Assembly (NCBI GenBank): GCA_907165275.2
Contig: OU015651.1
Location: 3,680,501-3,744,500 of the forward strand
Direction: 5' to 3'
Length of the DNA stretch: 64,000 nt
Origin: Zygaena filipendulae
Taxonomy: Eukaryota; Arthropoda; Insecta; Lepidoptera; Zygaenidae
A program made the position numbers and the translations under genes. Shown in pieces: positions 9,613 to 20,951 of the stretch. Within the stretch, counting starts at the first letter, position 1. Every line of letters begins with the position of its first letter. Below the pieces are notes generated by a model that saw nothing but the letters and a program-made list of their open reading frames with translations, was not told where the DNA came from and did not search any database.

Positions 9613-10523
9613 CTAGCCGTCCCCCGCGGTTTCACCCACGGTAATTGCCCTCCCTTGGGAATTCCGGAATAAAAACTATCCTATGTCACTTAGGATCACT
9701 GTAGCTTCCTATAAGCAAAAGAATTTTCGAATCGGTTCAGTAGATCCAGAGACTACAAACGCATAAACTCCGGAGTTCCCGCGGGTAATCCGGGATGAAA
9801 AATATTCTATGTCGCACAAAATCACAATAGCTTCCTATCAGTGAAAGAATTTTCAAATTCGGTTCAGTAGATCCAGAGATTACCGCCTACAACCTCAAAC
9901 TCACAAACCACACGGTAATTTCGGAGTATTCGCAGGAATTACGGGATAAGAATACCCTATGACACTTAGGATCATTGTAACATTGTATTGGTAGTAGTAC
10001 ATTGTTATCTTAGGGGTGAAAGTAACTTATTTAGTCCCTAATAGTTCGAGGGACTAAAGAAAGACTTATTTAGTCCCTCGAACTATTGGCGCCCTCGCTA
10101 CACTCGGCCGCCAAACCCCGTCTCGGGACTAAATAAGTCTTTCTCCCGAGGATAACACTGTGCTTTTCATTACGAATGCAAGGAAAGTCAAAATAAAAAT
10201 AGGAATTAGCTAAAGAAAAGAACGAGTGAATTTTATTTTACATAAATCAACCATTAGGTGTGCTACTGGCCAGTAAGGATGCCCCCTATGACATAAAAAA
10301 AAAACTTGAGTTTCTGCAGTATCCAGCTGTCAGTTGAAAGCGATTTTCCCTAGGGCTGAAAAGTGTTACTTTCAACCCGCTTCTCAGGCAACTTCAGACC
10401 TACTTTCCGAGTATGAGTAATGAAAAATAATTTTAAAAATCGGTTCAGTAGTTCCAGAGATTACCCCTACAACGTCACAATTTTTTTATAGTTGTTTTAA
10501 GGTTTTTATAATATTAGTATAGA
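9613..10523 (-). mobile_element. Composite HEL repeat, multi-unit, with nested insertions
   Basis: Opens with CTAGCCGTCCCCCGCGG and closes with TATAATATTAGTATAGA at about 10523. Between these are three tandem, diverged units, each with a GGGAATTCCGG-like block, TCCTATGTCACTTAGGATCA-type sequence and TCGGTTCAGTAGATCCAGAG (near 9735, 9860 and again at 10441). Roughly 10000-10430 is inserted sequence: the hairpin repeat at 10040 and a GCCCCCTATGACATAAAA tail near 10281, which resembles a lepidopteran LINE 3' end. Confidence 0.65.
10040..10087. repeat. Perfect 19-bp hairpin
   Basis: AATAGTTCGAGGGACTAAA (10040-10058) and its exact complement (10069-10087) are separated by 10 bases. GGGACTAAATAAGTCTTTC recurs at 10126-10144, so the hairpin is part of a larger palindromic repeat. 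Confidence 0.8.
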
Positions 10524-10759
10524 TGGAAACGATCCTTGGATTCTATTGAGAACATTCAAAAAGTTTAATTGATGTATAAGGCAGTTTCGTCTTCCAATTA
10601 GTCCTGTCTAAGTTTAGATGACGCAGAAGTGTTATTAAAAATAGTACATAGGTTTCACACAAAATAGGATAAATATCGAATGGTATCTTCTGTATCTTCT
10701 TATGTATCCTATGTGCACGCAACTTAATGTACAGTCCGTAGCAAAAATACGTAAACACT

Positions 10760-11318
10760 TTTGACAGTTATTGAAACTTATTGCCAATGTGTGAAATCAC
10801 ATTGTTCTGACAAATTACATCAACTTTACTTTATTGATTGGTAAAATTACTGTTTCATTGTGTAAATCACAATGCTGAGTCAATTTACACAAACTTTGGT
10901 TAGATTTACCTATATTTTTTTTAATTTTAATGACGATTTTCCTGAATTCTACTTATAATCAAAGTAAAATTACATAATTGCGTACTTTTTCAGATTTTAT
11001 GTAACATCAAGTTCTATTTTGGCAATTTTACACATTTTTAAAGTAAAGTTACATATTTTTTATGTATTGCCCCTGTGGAAACCCAAACCCATGTGTAAAA
11101 ATACAAATATTTCTGTAATTAAACACATTTTAGTTACTATTACATAAATTTACACTGAAATTACAAAAAAATATGAAATTTCGAAGAAAATATGTAAAAT
11201 AAACGAAAATTATGTACTTTGCCACAATTTTATTTACTTTTACATTTTTTTGGGCACTTTCTACAGGTTTATGTAAATTTTTTTCATGTAAAATTACATA
11301 ATTTTTAACAGTGCATAG
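10760..11318. repeat. AT-rich block of TGTAAA/TTTACA words
   Basis: TTTACAT, TGTAAAATTACA and related words recur many times on both strands. There is no ORF with a recognisable domain. The block ends in AACAGTGCATAG, immediately before the CACAGATAATATAATACTAG word. It could be a decayed mobile element, but I could not define its ends. Confidence 0.35.
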
Positions 11319-11338
11319 CACAGATAATATAATACTAG

Positions 11339-11885
11339 TAATACAGTTCAAAGACTGATAAAATAGGTGTTTAAATATTGCTGCTGCTGTATAAATGTAT
11401 ATTTTTATACGGTCTGAAGGGTTTGAATTGGCAGCACTTTTAAGGCATCAGCCGTCTTTCATTAAAGCTTATAGGTCTCTGTTAATTCCTATACACGCTT
11501 GTGTTAATCGTATAAGCTGACATTTTACGATTATTCGAGCTCACGATAAATATACAATACAATAATAATATTTTTTTGACATTATCATGCAACGCCATCT
11601 GGTTCTAAACTAAGCAAAGCTTGATGTTTATTCAGGACTTAAAAGAGATTGTTTTCCATGACTTCAACCACCTTTTAGAATTTTCTCGGGAACTGTTTAT
11701 GTGTATGGGGGAAATATAATTGTTGTTTCGGTTCTTACCGCTGCGCTGAACTTTCAGTCTTTGTTTTATTTATTTTAATTTTTTTTGTCAGATACTGTAT
11801 TTATTTTAATGCTTAGCTATTCTTTTTTCGAATTTTTGTGTCCAATACGAAAACCGAACGCTTAAGTAATCACTAAACGTTTCGG
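11339..11885. other. No recognisable feature
   Basis: AT-rich sequence leading into the GC-rich island at 11886. Confidence 0.5.
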
Positions 11886-11988
11886 AATGCGGCGCGGCGG
11901 TATGCAAGATTTTCTATAGCGTGCGACATTTTTCGAACTGCGATTCTGTGTGATCGTGCATCGTATTCAGTATTGTTGTGTTGTAGCT

Positions 11989-12267
11989 ATGCTCGCTGGA
12001 TGCAGCGGCGCGAGTTTGCGGCGTCGACCCAGTGACCGAGGTCATCGGCCCGGTGCACCGCGCCGTACACCCCGCTCGTACCCGCGCGTCGCCAACCCTG
12101 GTGCAATTGACCCCCCGGTACTACACGAATACACACCTGAAGAAAATCACCAACATCAGCATCCTAAACTTACGAGTACATTTTGTATTCATAATGATTG
12201 TGTCATTTCGCCTACGACTTTATGTGGAAGTTTAGGTTGCCATGTCATAATAACTTGTTTACTTTAG
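11989..12267 (+). CDS. Candidate 5' coding exon, unknown product
   Basis: A GC-rich island (about 11886-12130) contains an ATG at 11989 opening a 92-codon frame that starts MLAGCSGASLRRR, followed by Arg/Pro-rich sequence and a His-rich PEENHQHQHPK segment, ending at a stop near 12267. TTCAGT, an arthropod initiator match, lies 20 bases upstream (A at 11969), but there is no TATA box. A second overlapping frame (12032-12235) is also open, so the choice of frame is uncertain. No clear donor is visible. It may be a first exon, a non-coding 5' exon, or chance openness of GC-rich DNA. Confidence 0.3.
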   Translation: MLAGCSGASLRRRPSDRGHRPGAPRRTPRSYPRVANPGAIDPPVLHEYTPEENHQHQHPKLTSTFCIHNDCVISPTTLCGSLGCHVIITCLL

Positions 12268-12769
12268 CGATTAATATTGCTAGAATATTTTTTTGTTTTT
12301 TTTTTAAGCTAAAAAATATTCGGATTAAATAAAAAATCATCAGGTAGTGGGAGCCAATCGAACAAAAATTCATCGCCGCCAGATTACCAAAGACAAACAC
12401 AGTACCTGCTTATACATAATATATAGGTAATCAGAAAATAAAAAATAAAATTACCTAGTTTTAGTATTCGGAAATGCATACGTAAGCATATTACAAAAAA
12501 AAATTAAATATGACACATGCGATGTGTCATTATCGTCATTACTTACTTGCATCAAAAAAATCCTTTAGGTACTTGGATCCAATTATGTACAACCAATTTT
12601 CTTTGAATTTTTATCAGAGAAGCACATACCTAAAGTTGCGACGATATCAAAGATATAAGAAAACTTCAAACAGAGTAATTATGGCATGTTCTTGACTGTT
12701 TGAAAAAAATCATGCCACAATTTTCATTCCTACGATAACGCAGTTACAACCTTCACTGTTCACATGATA
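12268..12769. other. No recognisable feature
   Basis: AT-rich sequence with no supported ORF or repeat. Confidence 0.5.
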
Positions 12770-13010
12770 ATTGGACATAGATAAGCAATAGTGTGTTAAC
12801 CCACACTGGAGAAATTTTGAGTAAATCGTGTTTTAAAAGTGTAGCGCCATTTTGTGTCGAATTTTTTTATGTTCAATATTTAGTTACATATTTAAGCAAT
12901 GTAATAAGGTAAACACATAATTAAGGAACATTCCTTAACTCTCAATAAATCGTTCTCAATCAATAACTTGATTTTGTGGGTTAACATGTTATTGCTTATC
13001 TGCGTCCAAT
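12770..13010. mobile_element. MITE-T, copy 2 (241 bp)
   Basis: Inverted ends ATTGGACATAGATAAGCAAT and the complement of ATTGCTTATCTGCGTCCAAT continue for about 35 bp as imperfect TIRs that include GTTAACCCACA. TA is duplicated at 12768-12769 and 13011-13012, pointing to a Tc1/mariner-superfamily transposase in trans. No coding sequence. Confidence 0.85.
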
Positions 13011-13012
13011 TA

Positions 13013-13328
13013 TGGTATACTTAGTGGGTTTCACAAAGAATTTTGGCAATTAGTGTATAGAGCTCATCAATTTACCAATTTTTTTCTTTACTAACGACGA
13101 TTTGCTTCTATGTAATTATTTTGAAAGTGAATTTACTTAGCTACGCGTAATATTTGGACATTGGAACATAATTGCGTCACTTGGGACAACGCAACGTGGA
13201 CAGGGACACCCATGGGACATTAGCTACTTGCGTTCGACGAAATGCGATATTTGGGACATCTATCTGTATCATCGAGTCTTCGTTTAGATATCGAATCCGA
13301 TCGTCGAGATTTGACGTTGCTAACCTTT
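13013..13328. other. No recognisable feature
   Basis: Moderately GC-balanced sequence (GGGACA and GGACATTGG words at 13150-13260) with no open frame worth calling. Confidence 0.45.
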
Positions 13329-13560
13329 AACTAGCTCAAAAATCTATGTTTACGTACATCTTTACGTATATCTTTATCTGGGATCTACATACGAGATTTT
13401 ATTTGCACAAAAAAAAACCTTAAAGAATATTAATTACCTAAAGCTCAAGAGGGGCGAATACATTAATTGTTGGTATTAACTAGCTAAGAAATCTATATTT
13501 GTGTCTTGGTTTAACTTAAGGTTTTATTTGCATTAAAAAATCCCTAAGGAATATTTTTAG
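13329..13560. repeat. Degenerate tandem duplication
   Basis: TAACTAGCTCAAAAATCTAT (about 13330) recurs as TAACTAGCTAAGAAATCTAT (about 13477). GATTTTATTTGCAC recurs as GGTTTTATTTGCAT, each followed by a similar AAGAATATT/AAGGAATATT word. This indicates an old duplication of a roughly 125-145-bp unit. Confidence 0.55.
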
Positions 13561-13754
13561 TACCTACGTACCAATATACCTACCTCTACCAAACGTATAT
13601 AATTCTAAATCTATTGCATTTTTTTTGTTGACTATAGAGGGATTTTAATTAAATAGGATATGTGTAATAAAAATAAGATAGGAATGGGTTGGTGAATCTG
13701 GTTTTAAACTAAGAGAACTTTATTTTGGAGCCTAATATCATAACAATATGTACA

Positions 13755-14083
13755 ATGGGTATGTGGACTACTTTTAAAAATCAAAATTCTAATTAGTCCG
13801 CCAGTTAGAAGATAAAAAAAGCAATAGTCACGTATTTTTTGCTTTTTTAAATACATTAAAATATACAGAGATAAAGCGCATTAAAGTTTAGGGTGAGGGG
13901 GTCGTGACGTCACTAACGGCTAAAACCGCCATACAAACTGTCAGAATAGTGACGTCACGCGAAATTTCAACTCAATATATCGCCGTTATTTTTTGATTAC
14001 GTAAAAAAAGAAAAAATACGTGTCCAATATTTTTTAATAATCTACAAGACGGACTAAAAATAAAAATTAGTCCACATGCCTAT
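13755..14083. mobile_element. MITE-G copy A (329 bp)
   Basis: The ends ATGGGTATGTGGACTA and its inverted ATAGGCATGTGGACTA are flanked by TGTACA on both sides (13749-13754, 14084-14089). Subterminal inverted blocks TTAGTCCGTC/GACGGACTAA lie inside. The interior carries two full GTGACGTCAC palindromes at 13904-13913 and 13949-13958. No coding capacity. Confidence 0.85.
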
Positions 14084-14172
14084 TGTACAGTTAGCATAGA
14101 ACGTAGCTTAACGTTTACAGTTTTCGAATATTTGTTACTGATTGTTGTAAACACAAAGGTGTTATACTTAAA

Positions 14173-14235
14173 CTAGCTATCCTCCGTGGTTTTACCCGCG
14201 GTACAATTACGGAATTCCAGAATACCTGATACGTA
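14173..14235 (-). mobile_element. HEL 3' terminal fragment
   Basis: CTAGCTATCCTCCGTGGTTT-type end with hairpin remnants and an ACGGAATTCCAG block. The rest is missing. Confidence 0.65.
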
Positions 14236-14870
14236 TAAACCAGAGACAACCATTTTACTATTTAAAACAGTTACATCAACTCGTTTACTAATTTGCCTCA
14301 ACATGCAGCGGGATTATTAAAAAAGCAAAACAGTAGAATTCACTATTTAACCCTTAACTGTTTTTTTTTTTCAGTTAAGCTAACTTGTTTGATAGGTTGG
14401 CTCTATTTTAACCTTGCAATATGGTAACTTAGTTTAAAACTCGGGTGATTTTAACAGTTTTCTTTTTTTCAGTGTACACCAACGATGGCTGTTGCAATAA
14501 TTGCATAATTCGCGACGCACTTACTGCCTTTCCTAAAGACCATGGTTCTCTCGTCTCCCCGGAAGTGCGTCATTTGTCGTGGCTAGTCAGTCAATGTATC
14601 GGAAGATTATGAAACGATACCATAGTAGACTTGATATACTAGCGTAATAGTACGTATATATTAAGTCTATGAACGACACCAAGCGCGCATGTTGCGCATT
14701 ATGCGTGGTTTAAAGAGTGGTCTGAGCATATTTTTAAAAGCTTCTATGTAACTTGCAATGTATGTATGTAACTATGTTATACGGGTGGAATCTTGCAACT
14801 CCATTTTGAAGCAGATATGTTCAACCGATTGAGCTGAATTTTGTATGTAACACGTTTAGTTTGGATGACA
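14236..14870. other. No recognisable feature
   Basis: AT-rich with a TATGTATGTA microsatellite-like patch near 14760. No supported gene. Confidence 0.5.
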
Positions 14871-15204
14871 ATAGGGATGTTGACTACTATTGAAAAACAA
14901 AATTCTTATTAGTCCGTCAGTTAGAAAATAAAAAAAACAATAGACACGTATTTTTTGCTTTTTTAAATAAATTAAAATATACAGAGATAAAGCGCATTAA
15001 AGTTTAGGATGAGGAGGTCGTGACATCACTAACCGCAAAACCGCCATACAAACTGTCAGAATAGTGACGTCACGCGAAATTTCAACTCAATATTTATTAT
15101 CGCCGTTATTTTTTGATTACGTAAAAAAAGAAAAAATACATGTCCAATGTTTTTTAATAATCTACAAGACGGACTAAAACATAAAAATTAGTCAACATGC
15201 CCAT
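14871..15204. mobile_element. MITE-G copy B (334 bp)
   Basis: Ends ATAGGGATGTTGACTA and inverted ATGGGCATGTTGACTA. TGACA is repeated on both flanks (14866-14870, 15205-15209), consistent with a target duplication. One of its two palindromes is mutated (TGACATCA); the other, GTGACGTCAC at 15064-15073, is intact. Same orientation as copy A, 0.8 kb away. Confidence 0.85.
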
Positions 15205-17318
15205 TGACAATGCATGGTTGATTCTTTTTAGCGCATATATGAATTAAAGCCTGTTTTGTAAAATAGTTTTTTTTTTAAGTTTTTTCTATGGAGATTTATT
15301 TTTCTATCGTGCTAATTTTAGCATTATATATCTGGCACACATTCATAGCTAACCTTTACCAAACTTTAATCATACTGACACCACATAGTGATTATATTAT
15401 CTTTCACTGACATGATTAAACCTCAGGAGAGCGTAGGTAGAGGCATTTAAATTTCAGAGGTTTTGCGTCGTTCGGTAGATATTAAAACACCCACTTTCCA
15501 GTATTTGAAGTAACAGGCTTTCTAACCCTGATGTTGTACCTACCTGTAATCGTCTCTTTGAGATTTTCGTATGAAAAGCAGAACTGTAGGAGTATCGTGG
15601 TTCTTGTCAAGACACCATAGCAAAACCTACGCAAACTGGCAACGCAAGTACGAGTAAAAGCCAAATATACAAAATGCCAGATACTTTCGTGTGAAAGGGG
15701 ACTAAGGGGATAGACTCTACATTTTTGCATTTTTGCACGAAATACATAATATTTGTTTTGACTCCAATAAAATGTATAAATAACATTAGGAATTCTACAG
15801 ACTTTATCAGAAAGCAGCTGTTCTAGGTATTAAATTAGGATTTATGGATATTTCTTCCATTGACAATTATTTGAATTTTATTGTAAAGCAATACATTATT
15901 ACCAACGAAAACATGTTCTTCTTCTTCTTCTTTTTTATTAAATGGCAACTTTTAAGTAATTGTGCCAATGATAATGTGTGACTTGATACGAAAACATGTT
16001 GCGCGCAATCATCTTCGTTGACAATAAAGAAATGTTGAATGGCCTCATTTGTCACTTTTTTACAGAATGGTGACGTTTTAGATTGCGAAAAACCGGTCAA
16101 ATTCATGTTCAAACTCACACAATCAACAGTGACGGGTTCCGTATTGGGGAAGATTTTTTTTAACTAAGATAATATTTAATATTTCAGAGACTAGGTATAC
16201 ACTACGTACCTATTATATTATCATTTAAACCAATTTATATTAAAGATGATTTTTTTTAACAATATTTAACAAACTCGAATTTTTCAATTTTAAATTATTT
16301 TATTGTAAACATAGGCAATACAGAGTTCTAATCAGTAGGTCCTCTATGTTTAGCTTTCATAACTTTCCACCTTGTTGTTGAAAGTTAGAGGGAGAGACGC
16401 TTTTAACGTCGCTATCAATAAACCTTTACAACAATATCTTCAACATAATTCAAGGACAATAAAGTAGTAGTAGTCGTAACATAATACCATGAACTAACAG
16501 GTCCTGGCTTCTAAATCTCACTATTGACCTATAATAGTCTTCCTTTAAAATCTCCATAGGACCTATGTAATACATGTGTGGACATTGTACCCTGTATTTT
16601 TTTCTCATCCTTCAGTCGCGTCTTGAATACAGTTCTATCATAATTTTATTTTTCGTAATTTCACTACATCCTCCTTGACTACATAATTACTTCATTTATT
16701 TGGATTCCGAGCTAAATACCTGTGACATACGGCCATAAAAATAATATTTTAAGGGTTCAATTTTTTTCTTTCGGCCAGTGAACCCCAAAAACAATGAAAA
16801 CCATTTCTTATACGAGAGAGCCAAAAAGAGTGAGTGCATTTGCTCTTTCCTTCCCCCACCATCACAGTGCACTCGCCTCCCGCTATGCACTCCACGGCTG
16901 CTCACAAAGAAAAACTCGATGGCCTACAAACTAGTTGGCTGCCCTGCATCAGAACCCAACAAAGGCTTCGTAATTTTTTTTAACCTGAACACATCGAAAT
17001 AGGCCTAATAAATACTTATGCAAGATTATAATAGAAATTGAAATCAGTTTAGCATCTGATCTACTCGAAATAGAGCGCTTTTATTTTATAAGTAGGTTTT
17101 ATTATTAAAATTTTAGGCAACCTTCAGTAGATATAAATTAAGTTAGCTCATTGCAAAATTTTGTGCATATTCAGGTGCTAGATTTTAACACTATCTATAG
17201 GACTGATATACATATATCACTCATATGGCCATATCATATATACGGTCGGGACCTGCAACTTCAAAATACTACATCATAATTAATAGGGAAAAACTAATTT
17301 AAAGTAAAAAAAAAATAC
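15205..17318. other. Gene-free stretch with one small repeat
   Basis: At about 15914-15985 a (TTC)n run followed by AAATGGCAAC and TTGTGCCAATGATAATG resembles the repeat at 56948-57010. The remainder (opposing ORFs at 15482-16118 and 16696-17002) shows no domain or splice structure that I can support. Confidence 0.45.
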
Positions 17319-17370
17319 TAACCGTATTCCGCGGTTTCACCGGCATGAATTTCAGAAATCCCCGAGGAAC
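17319..17370 (-). mobile_element. HEL 3' fragment, decayed
   Basis: TTCCGCGGTTTCACCGGCAT followed by AATTTCAGAAATCCCCGAGG. Only the hairpin region survives. Confidence 0.5.
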
Positions 17371-17930
17371 TCTTATTCTTCTTAATCAGGTCAATGGTTA
17401 AGGAAAAGTGAGTAAACATGCAAACAATCATATATCTAGACTTATATTTATCAGTGGTTATTGTCTACAGGTAAGGTCTTAACTATCGATTCGTCTGTAT
17501 AAAGACATTGTATAACTTACACCTCATTTTAGTATATTAATCCTAATGATATTAATATTTCAATAGTGTTTGTATTATTAATAGATAATTAATAGTATAA
17601 TCCTAGTTTAAACTTTTTACATTAATAACACTCTCAAATTGTGGAATATTATTATTACAGTAGGTAAGATCACATCCTTTACAGTTGATTAAAAAAATAT
17701 GAAAAACGAAAATCAGAAAAACACCCAGCAGGTTATTTTGCTATCAAGTATAACAGTATAAATAATATAAATTTTAACAATAAAGTAACTAGATATACAA
17801 AAACATCTGTTTTCAATAGCATTCGAACGAGCTGGCTCATTTGCCATAGAAAAGAATAATTACAATCGAATGTTAGCAGTTAGATTACATCACCACCAAA
17901 ACTTTTTACCTAATTACTCAGGCCGTATTA
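17371..17930. other. No recognisable feature
   Basis: AT-rich sequence up to the mariner insertion. Confidence 0.5.
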
Positions 17931-17932
17931 TA

Positions 17933-19223
17933 CATGGGGCACACTAAAAGTTTTGCACTTCTAGCTAATCGGAACTATTTGAATTTCAAATGTTATATTT
18001 TTTGAAACGTTGCAACCTTCTTAGTAATAAAAAAAAAACAATTGGCGGGAAATCATTTGTGAATTGTTCTTTATCACACATCAAAGTTCTACGTACGCAA
18101 CGAAAATGGAATTAAGTCGAAAAGATTTGAGAGCGATGATTTTTTATGATTTTAAAAGTTCTCTCTCTCCGCAAAACTGTGTCGCTCGTCTTCAAAATGC
18201 TTTTGGGAGAGAAGCACCTTGTTTGAGCACCGTGAGGCGATGATTTGCTGAATTTGAGAGAGGTCGAGTTTCTTTACATGACGAATTTCGTGAAGGGCGG
18301 CCTTCAACTGCCGTCACCGAAAATAATGCGGCTACTGTTAAGCGGCTAATTGAAGAAAACCCGCGGATTACCTATGAGACAATTCGAGGACTATTGAGGA
18401 TTGGCATGAGCCAAATTCAGAAAATTTTACATGAAGAATTGAAAGTTTGGAAACTTTGCTGTCGTTGGAACCCTCATGAACTGACAGCGGAGCAGAAGCG
18501 GGCTCGCGTGGAATGGTGCTCACAAATGCTACTGAAGTACGACCACGGACATTCTAATGCTGTTTATGACATTGTCACAGGAGACGCAACGTGGATTTAT
18601 TGTTTTGAACCTGAAAAATAACAGCAATCTTGTGAATGGGTGTGTGAAAATGAGAACAGGCCAACAAAAGTGAGGCAGGCGAGAAACGTTGGTAAAAAAA
18701 TGATCGCGTTTTTTTTCTCAGCTACGGGTCCCATCTGTACAATTCCACTTGAAGATCAAAAGAATATTAATGCCGAGTGGTATTCTACCATTTGTTTACC
18801 CAGGGTGTTAGAAAAACTTCGCGAAAGACGACCAAAAAGCCGCGCTCTCCTACATCATGACAACGTTTCTTCACACACGGCCAACAAAACAAAGTCCTTT
18901 TTAGCTTCCAAAAAAGTACAACTCGTCACCCATCCTGCGCATAGCAACGACCTAGCACCCTGTGATTTCTGTATTTTTCTCAAAATCAAAGATTTGATGA
19001 GAGGTTTCACTTTTACCAACTCTGAAGAGGCAGTGATAGCGTTCAATCAGCACGTAGAAAACATGCCTTCAGATCTGTGGTCCTCCTGTTTTAAAAAATG
19101 GTTCGGTCGCATAAAATAATATTTAAAATGTAAAGGAGAGTATTTTGAAAAGCAATAAACATAATATTTTGGTTATAACATGTTGTTTTTTTAAGTTACG
19201 CAAAACTTATAGTGTGACCTACG
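17933..19223 (+). mobile_element. Mariner transposon (1291 bp)
   Basis: TA target duplications sit at 17931-17932 and 19224-19225. Imperfect inverted repeats of about 25 bp share CACACTA-AAGTTTTGC at both ends. The length is normal for mariner and the internal gene runs on the plus strand. Confidence 0.9.
18106..19119 (+). pseudogene. Mariner transposase with two nonsense codons
   Basis: A single continuous frame of about 337 codons, close to the usual ~345 residues for mariner. The N-terminal half has the helix-turn-helix region. The catalytic triad is preserved: the first Asp in TGDATWIYCF, the second in LLHHDNVSSHTA, and the third in the NDLAPCDF context. This is the DD34D signature. Two stops break it: TGA at 18241-18243, where the family normally has Trp, and TAA at 18622-18624, one change from a Lys codon. 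There are no frameshifts. The gene therefore looks recently inactivated and cannot make full-length enzyme. Confidence 0.92.
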
Positions 19224-19225
19224 TA

Positions 19226-20709
19226 ATATAGGGGAAGCGATATAAAAATAGGTCATATATTGGCGAATGACCGCGACGGAAAATAGTGCAACAAATTATG
19301 GTATGGCGTCGTCTCGCTCTTGCGCCGGAAATCAATAACGGCATCTCGCCACGTGGAGGCAGGAAGCGAAGCCCGTTCCATTTACACTATCCAAACGTCG
19401 CCAGCGGACGAGGTTGACGTTGAGCCATTATTCGAAAATTGAATTTGATCGTCTTGCTTTCTGTTTCAGCTCGTTCGCTTTACTATAGACTTGAATTTTC
19501 TGGTTGCGATTGAATTTGATTGGGGCCGCGTTTCAAATAGAATCATTAAATTACAATATTCATTCTCAGAGGGTCGCTTGCTGTCTGTTTGCAAGTTTAC
19601 TCCATTAATAACAGAACTTTTAACCACCATTTAATAGGGTAGGTAACCTAAGTATTTGTAGCGACTTTGGGTTAGTATCTAAACTGAAAACTTTAAAATT
19701 TTAACTGATATTTAATTCGAATTTTACAAATTTCGATTCAGAGGTATATTTTTTATCAATGTTATAATGTTGGGTTGGTTGGAAGAGAACACTTTTTTGA
19801 GTTAACTCCGCCTATTTACACCATTATTTATTTTTCTGTATTATTATTTATTTATTGTTCTGTTAAACTTGTGATACGTAAGTGTAATGTAAAATACTGA
19901 ATTTTCACATTAATGAGAACAATTTAACTATAGTAATATATAGTAGGAATTTAAAAAATTGACAAGTATCTACGAAAGTGTAGAAATTGTAATTTATCTA
20001 CAAAATTTAGTGCTTGGTGTGGCCATCTATCGACAATAAATAGAGCGTATGCGTAGATGTAAATTGACGCTTTCCTGAAAGATGGTTCGCGTCTCGGAAA
20101 ATCGGGCAGTATGTTTTCATTTAATGTTCCTTTCGCAGACAGATGGCGGTATTAGACTACGCCACCGTAGTAAAAGCTTTTCAGTACTAGAACCTTTGTT
20201 TTAGTTATAATTTTCTCCTACAGTGGCGCTATAACTGTAGAACGCGTAGAAGCGGAATATTTTGTTTAAAGTATTTGCTGTAGAGGGCGTTACAAGAGCA
20301 TAATTTCTCAAACAAATATCTTATGTGCAACCGTGCAACTCGCAAACTTTTATCACTTTTATATAAATAATCGTGAATGATACAGAAATACAAGAAAACA
20401 TTTTACAAAGTTGTCAGTGAAAATAATGGCTGTAATTTTCTCATTCAAATTTCAGAACCTAACATATTTTCAGCTTGACATTACTTAAAAAGTAGGTATA
20501 GAGACTTTTTTTTTTCTGGTCTTTGATGTCAAAACTTATTTTAATTTTTTTCCATATTAGAAATTATAAAATTTTCTCATAGGCATTGTGCATTGTGCAT
20601 AACAGTAAAAAATTCGGAGATCTTTACCTTGCTTGGTATGAGTGACACACAAAGTCAAATATTGTAGTCGAAGTTGGCCTATGAATGTTGTGTAAATGAC
20701 TTTTCGACG
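19226..20709. other. No recognisable gene; GC-richer patch at 19260-19450
   Basis: A patch at 19260-19450 (GCCACGTGGAGGCAGGAAGC, CGTCGCCAGCGGACGAGG) stands out from the AT-rich surroundings, but it has no long frame and no splice pair I can support. The rest is AT-rich. Confidence 0.4.
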
Positions 20710-20717
20710 TCAATAAG

Positions 20718-20943
20718 CTCAGACCAAATAAAAACTATGTAAAGACGGAACGTCTCGAACAACGAAGTGAAGCCGGTTGCATATGCATGTGGTGCTTAAA
20801 AAAGTGCCACAACGATTCCCAGGTATGGTGTCTTTTTCTTGTAAGTGTGTGCGTGTTTCTGTGTACGTGCACGCGCGGTGTCTTTTTCCTGGTTTTACTT
20901 GTTTGTTCTACGCGTTCCGTCTTTAGTTTTTATTTGGTCTGAG
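20718..20943. mobile_element. hAT-type MITE (226 bp)
   Basis: The terminal inverted repeats CTCAGACCAAATAAAAACTA and the inverted complement at 20924-20943 are perfect over 20 bp. Both continue to AAGACGGAACG, with four extra bases in the left arm. The 8-bp duplication TCAATAAG is exact (20710-20717, 20944-20951); 8-bp duplications are typical of hAT elements. The interior has GTGTGTGCGTG-type sequence and no ORF. Confidence 0.85.
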
Positions 20944-20951
20944 TCAATAAG

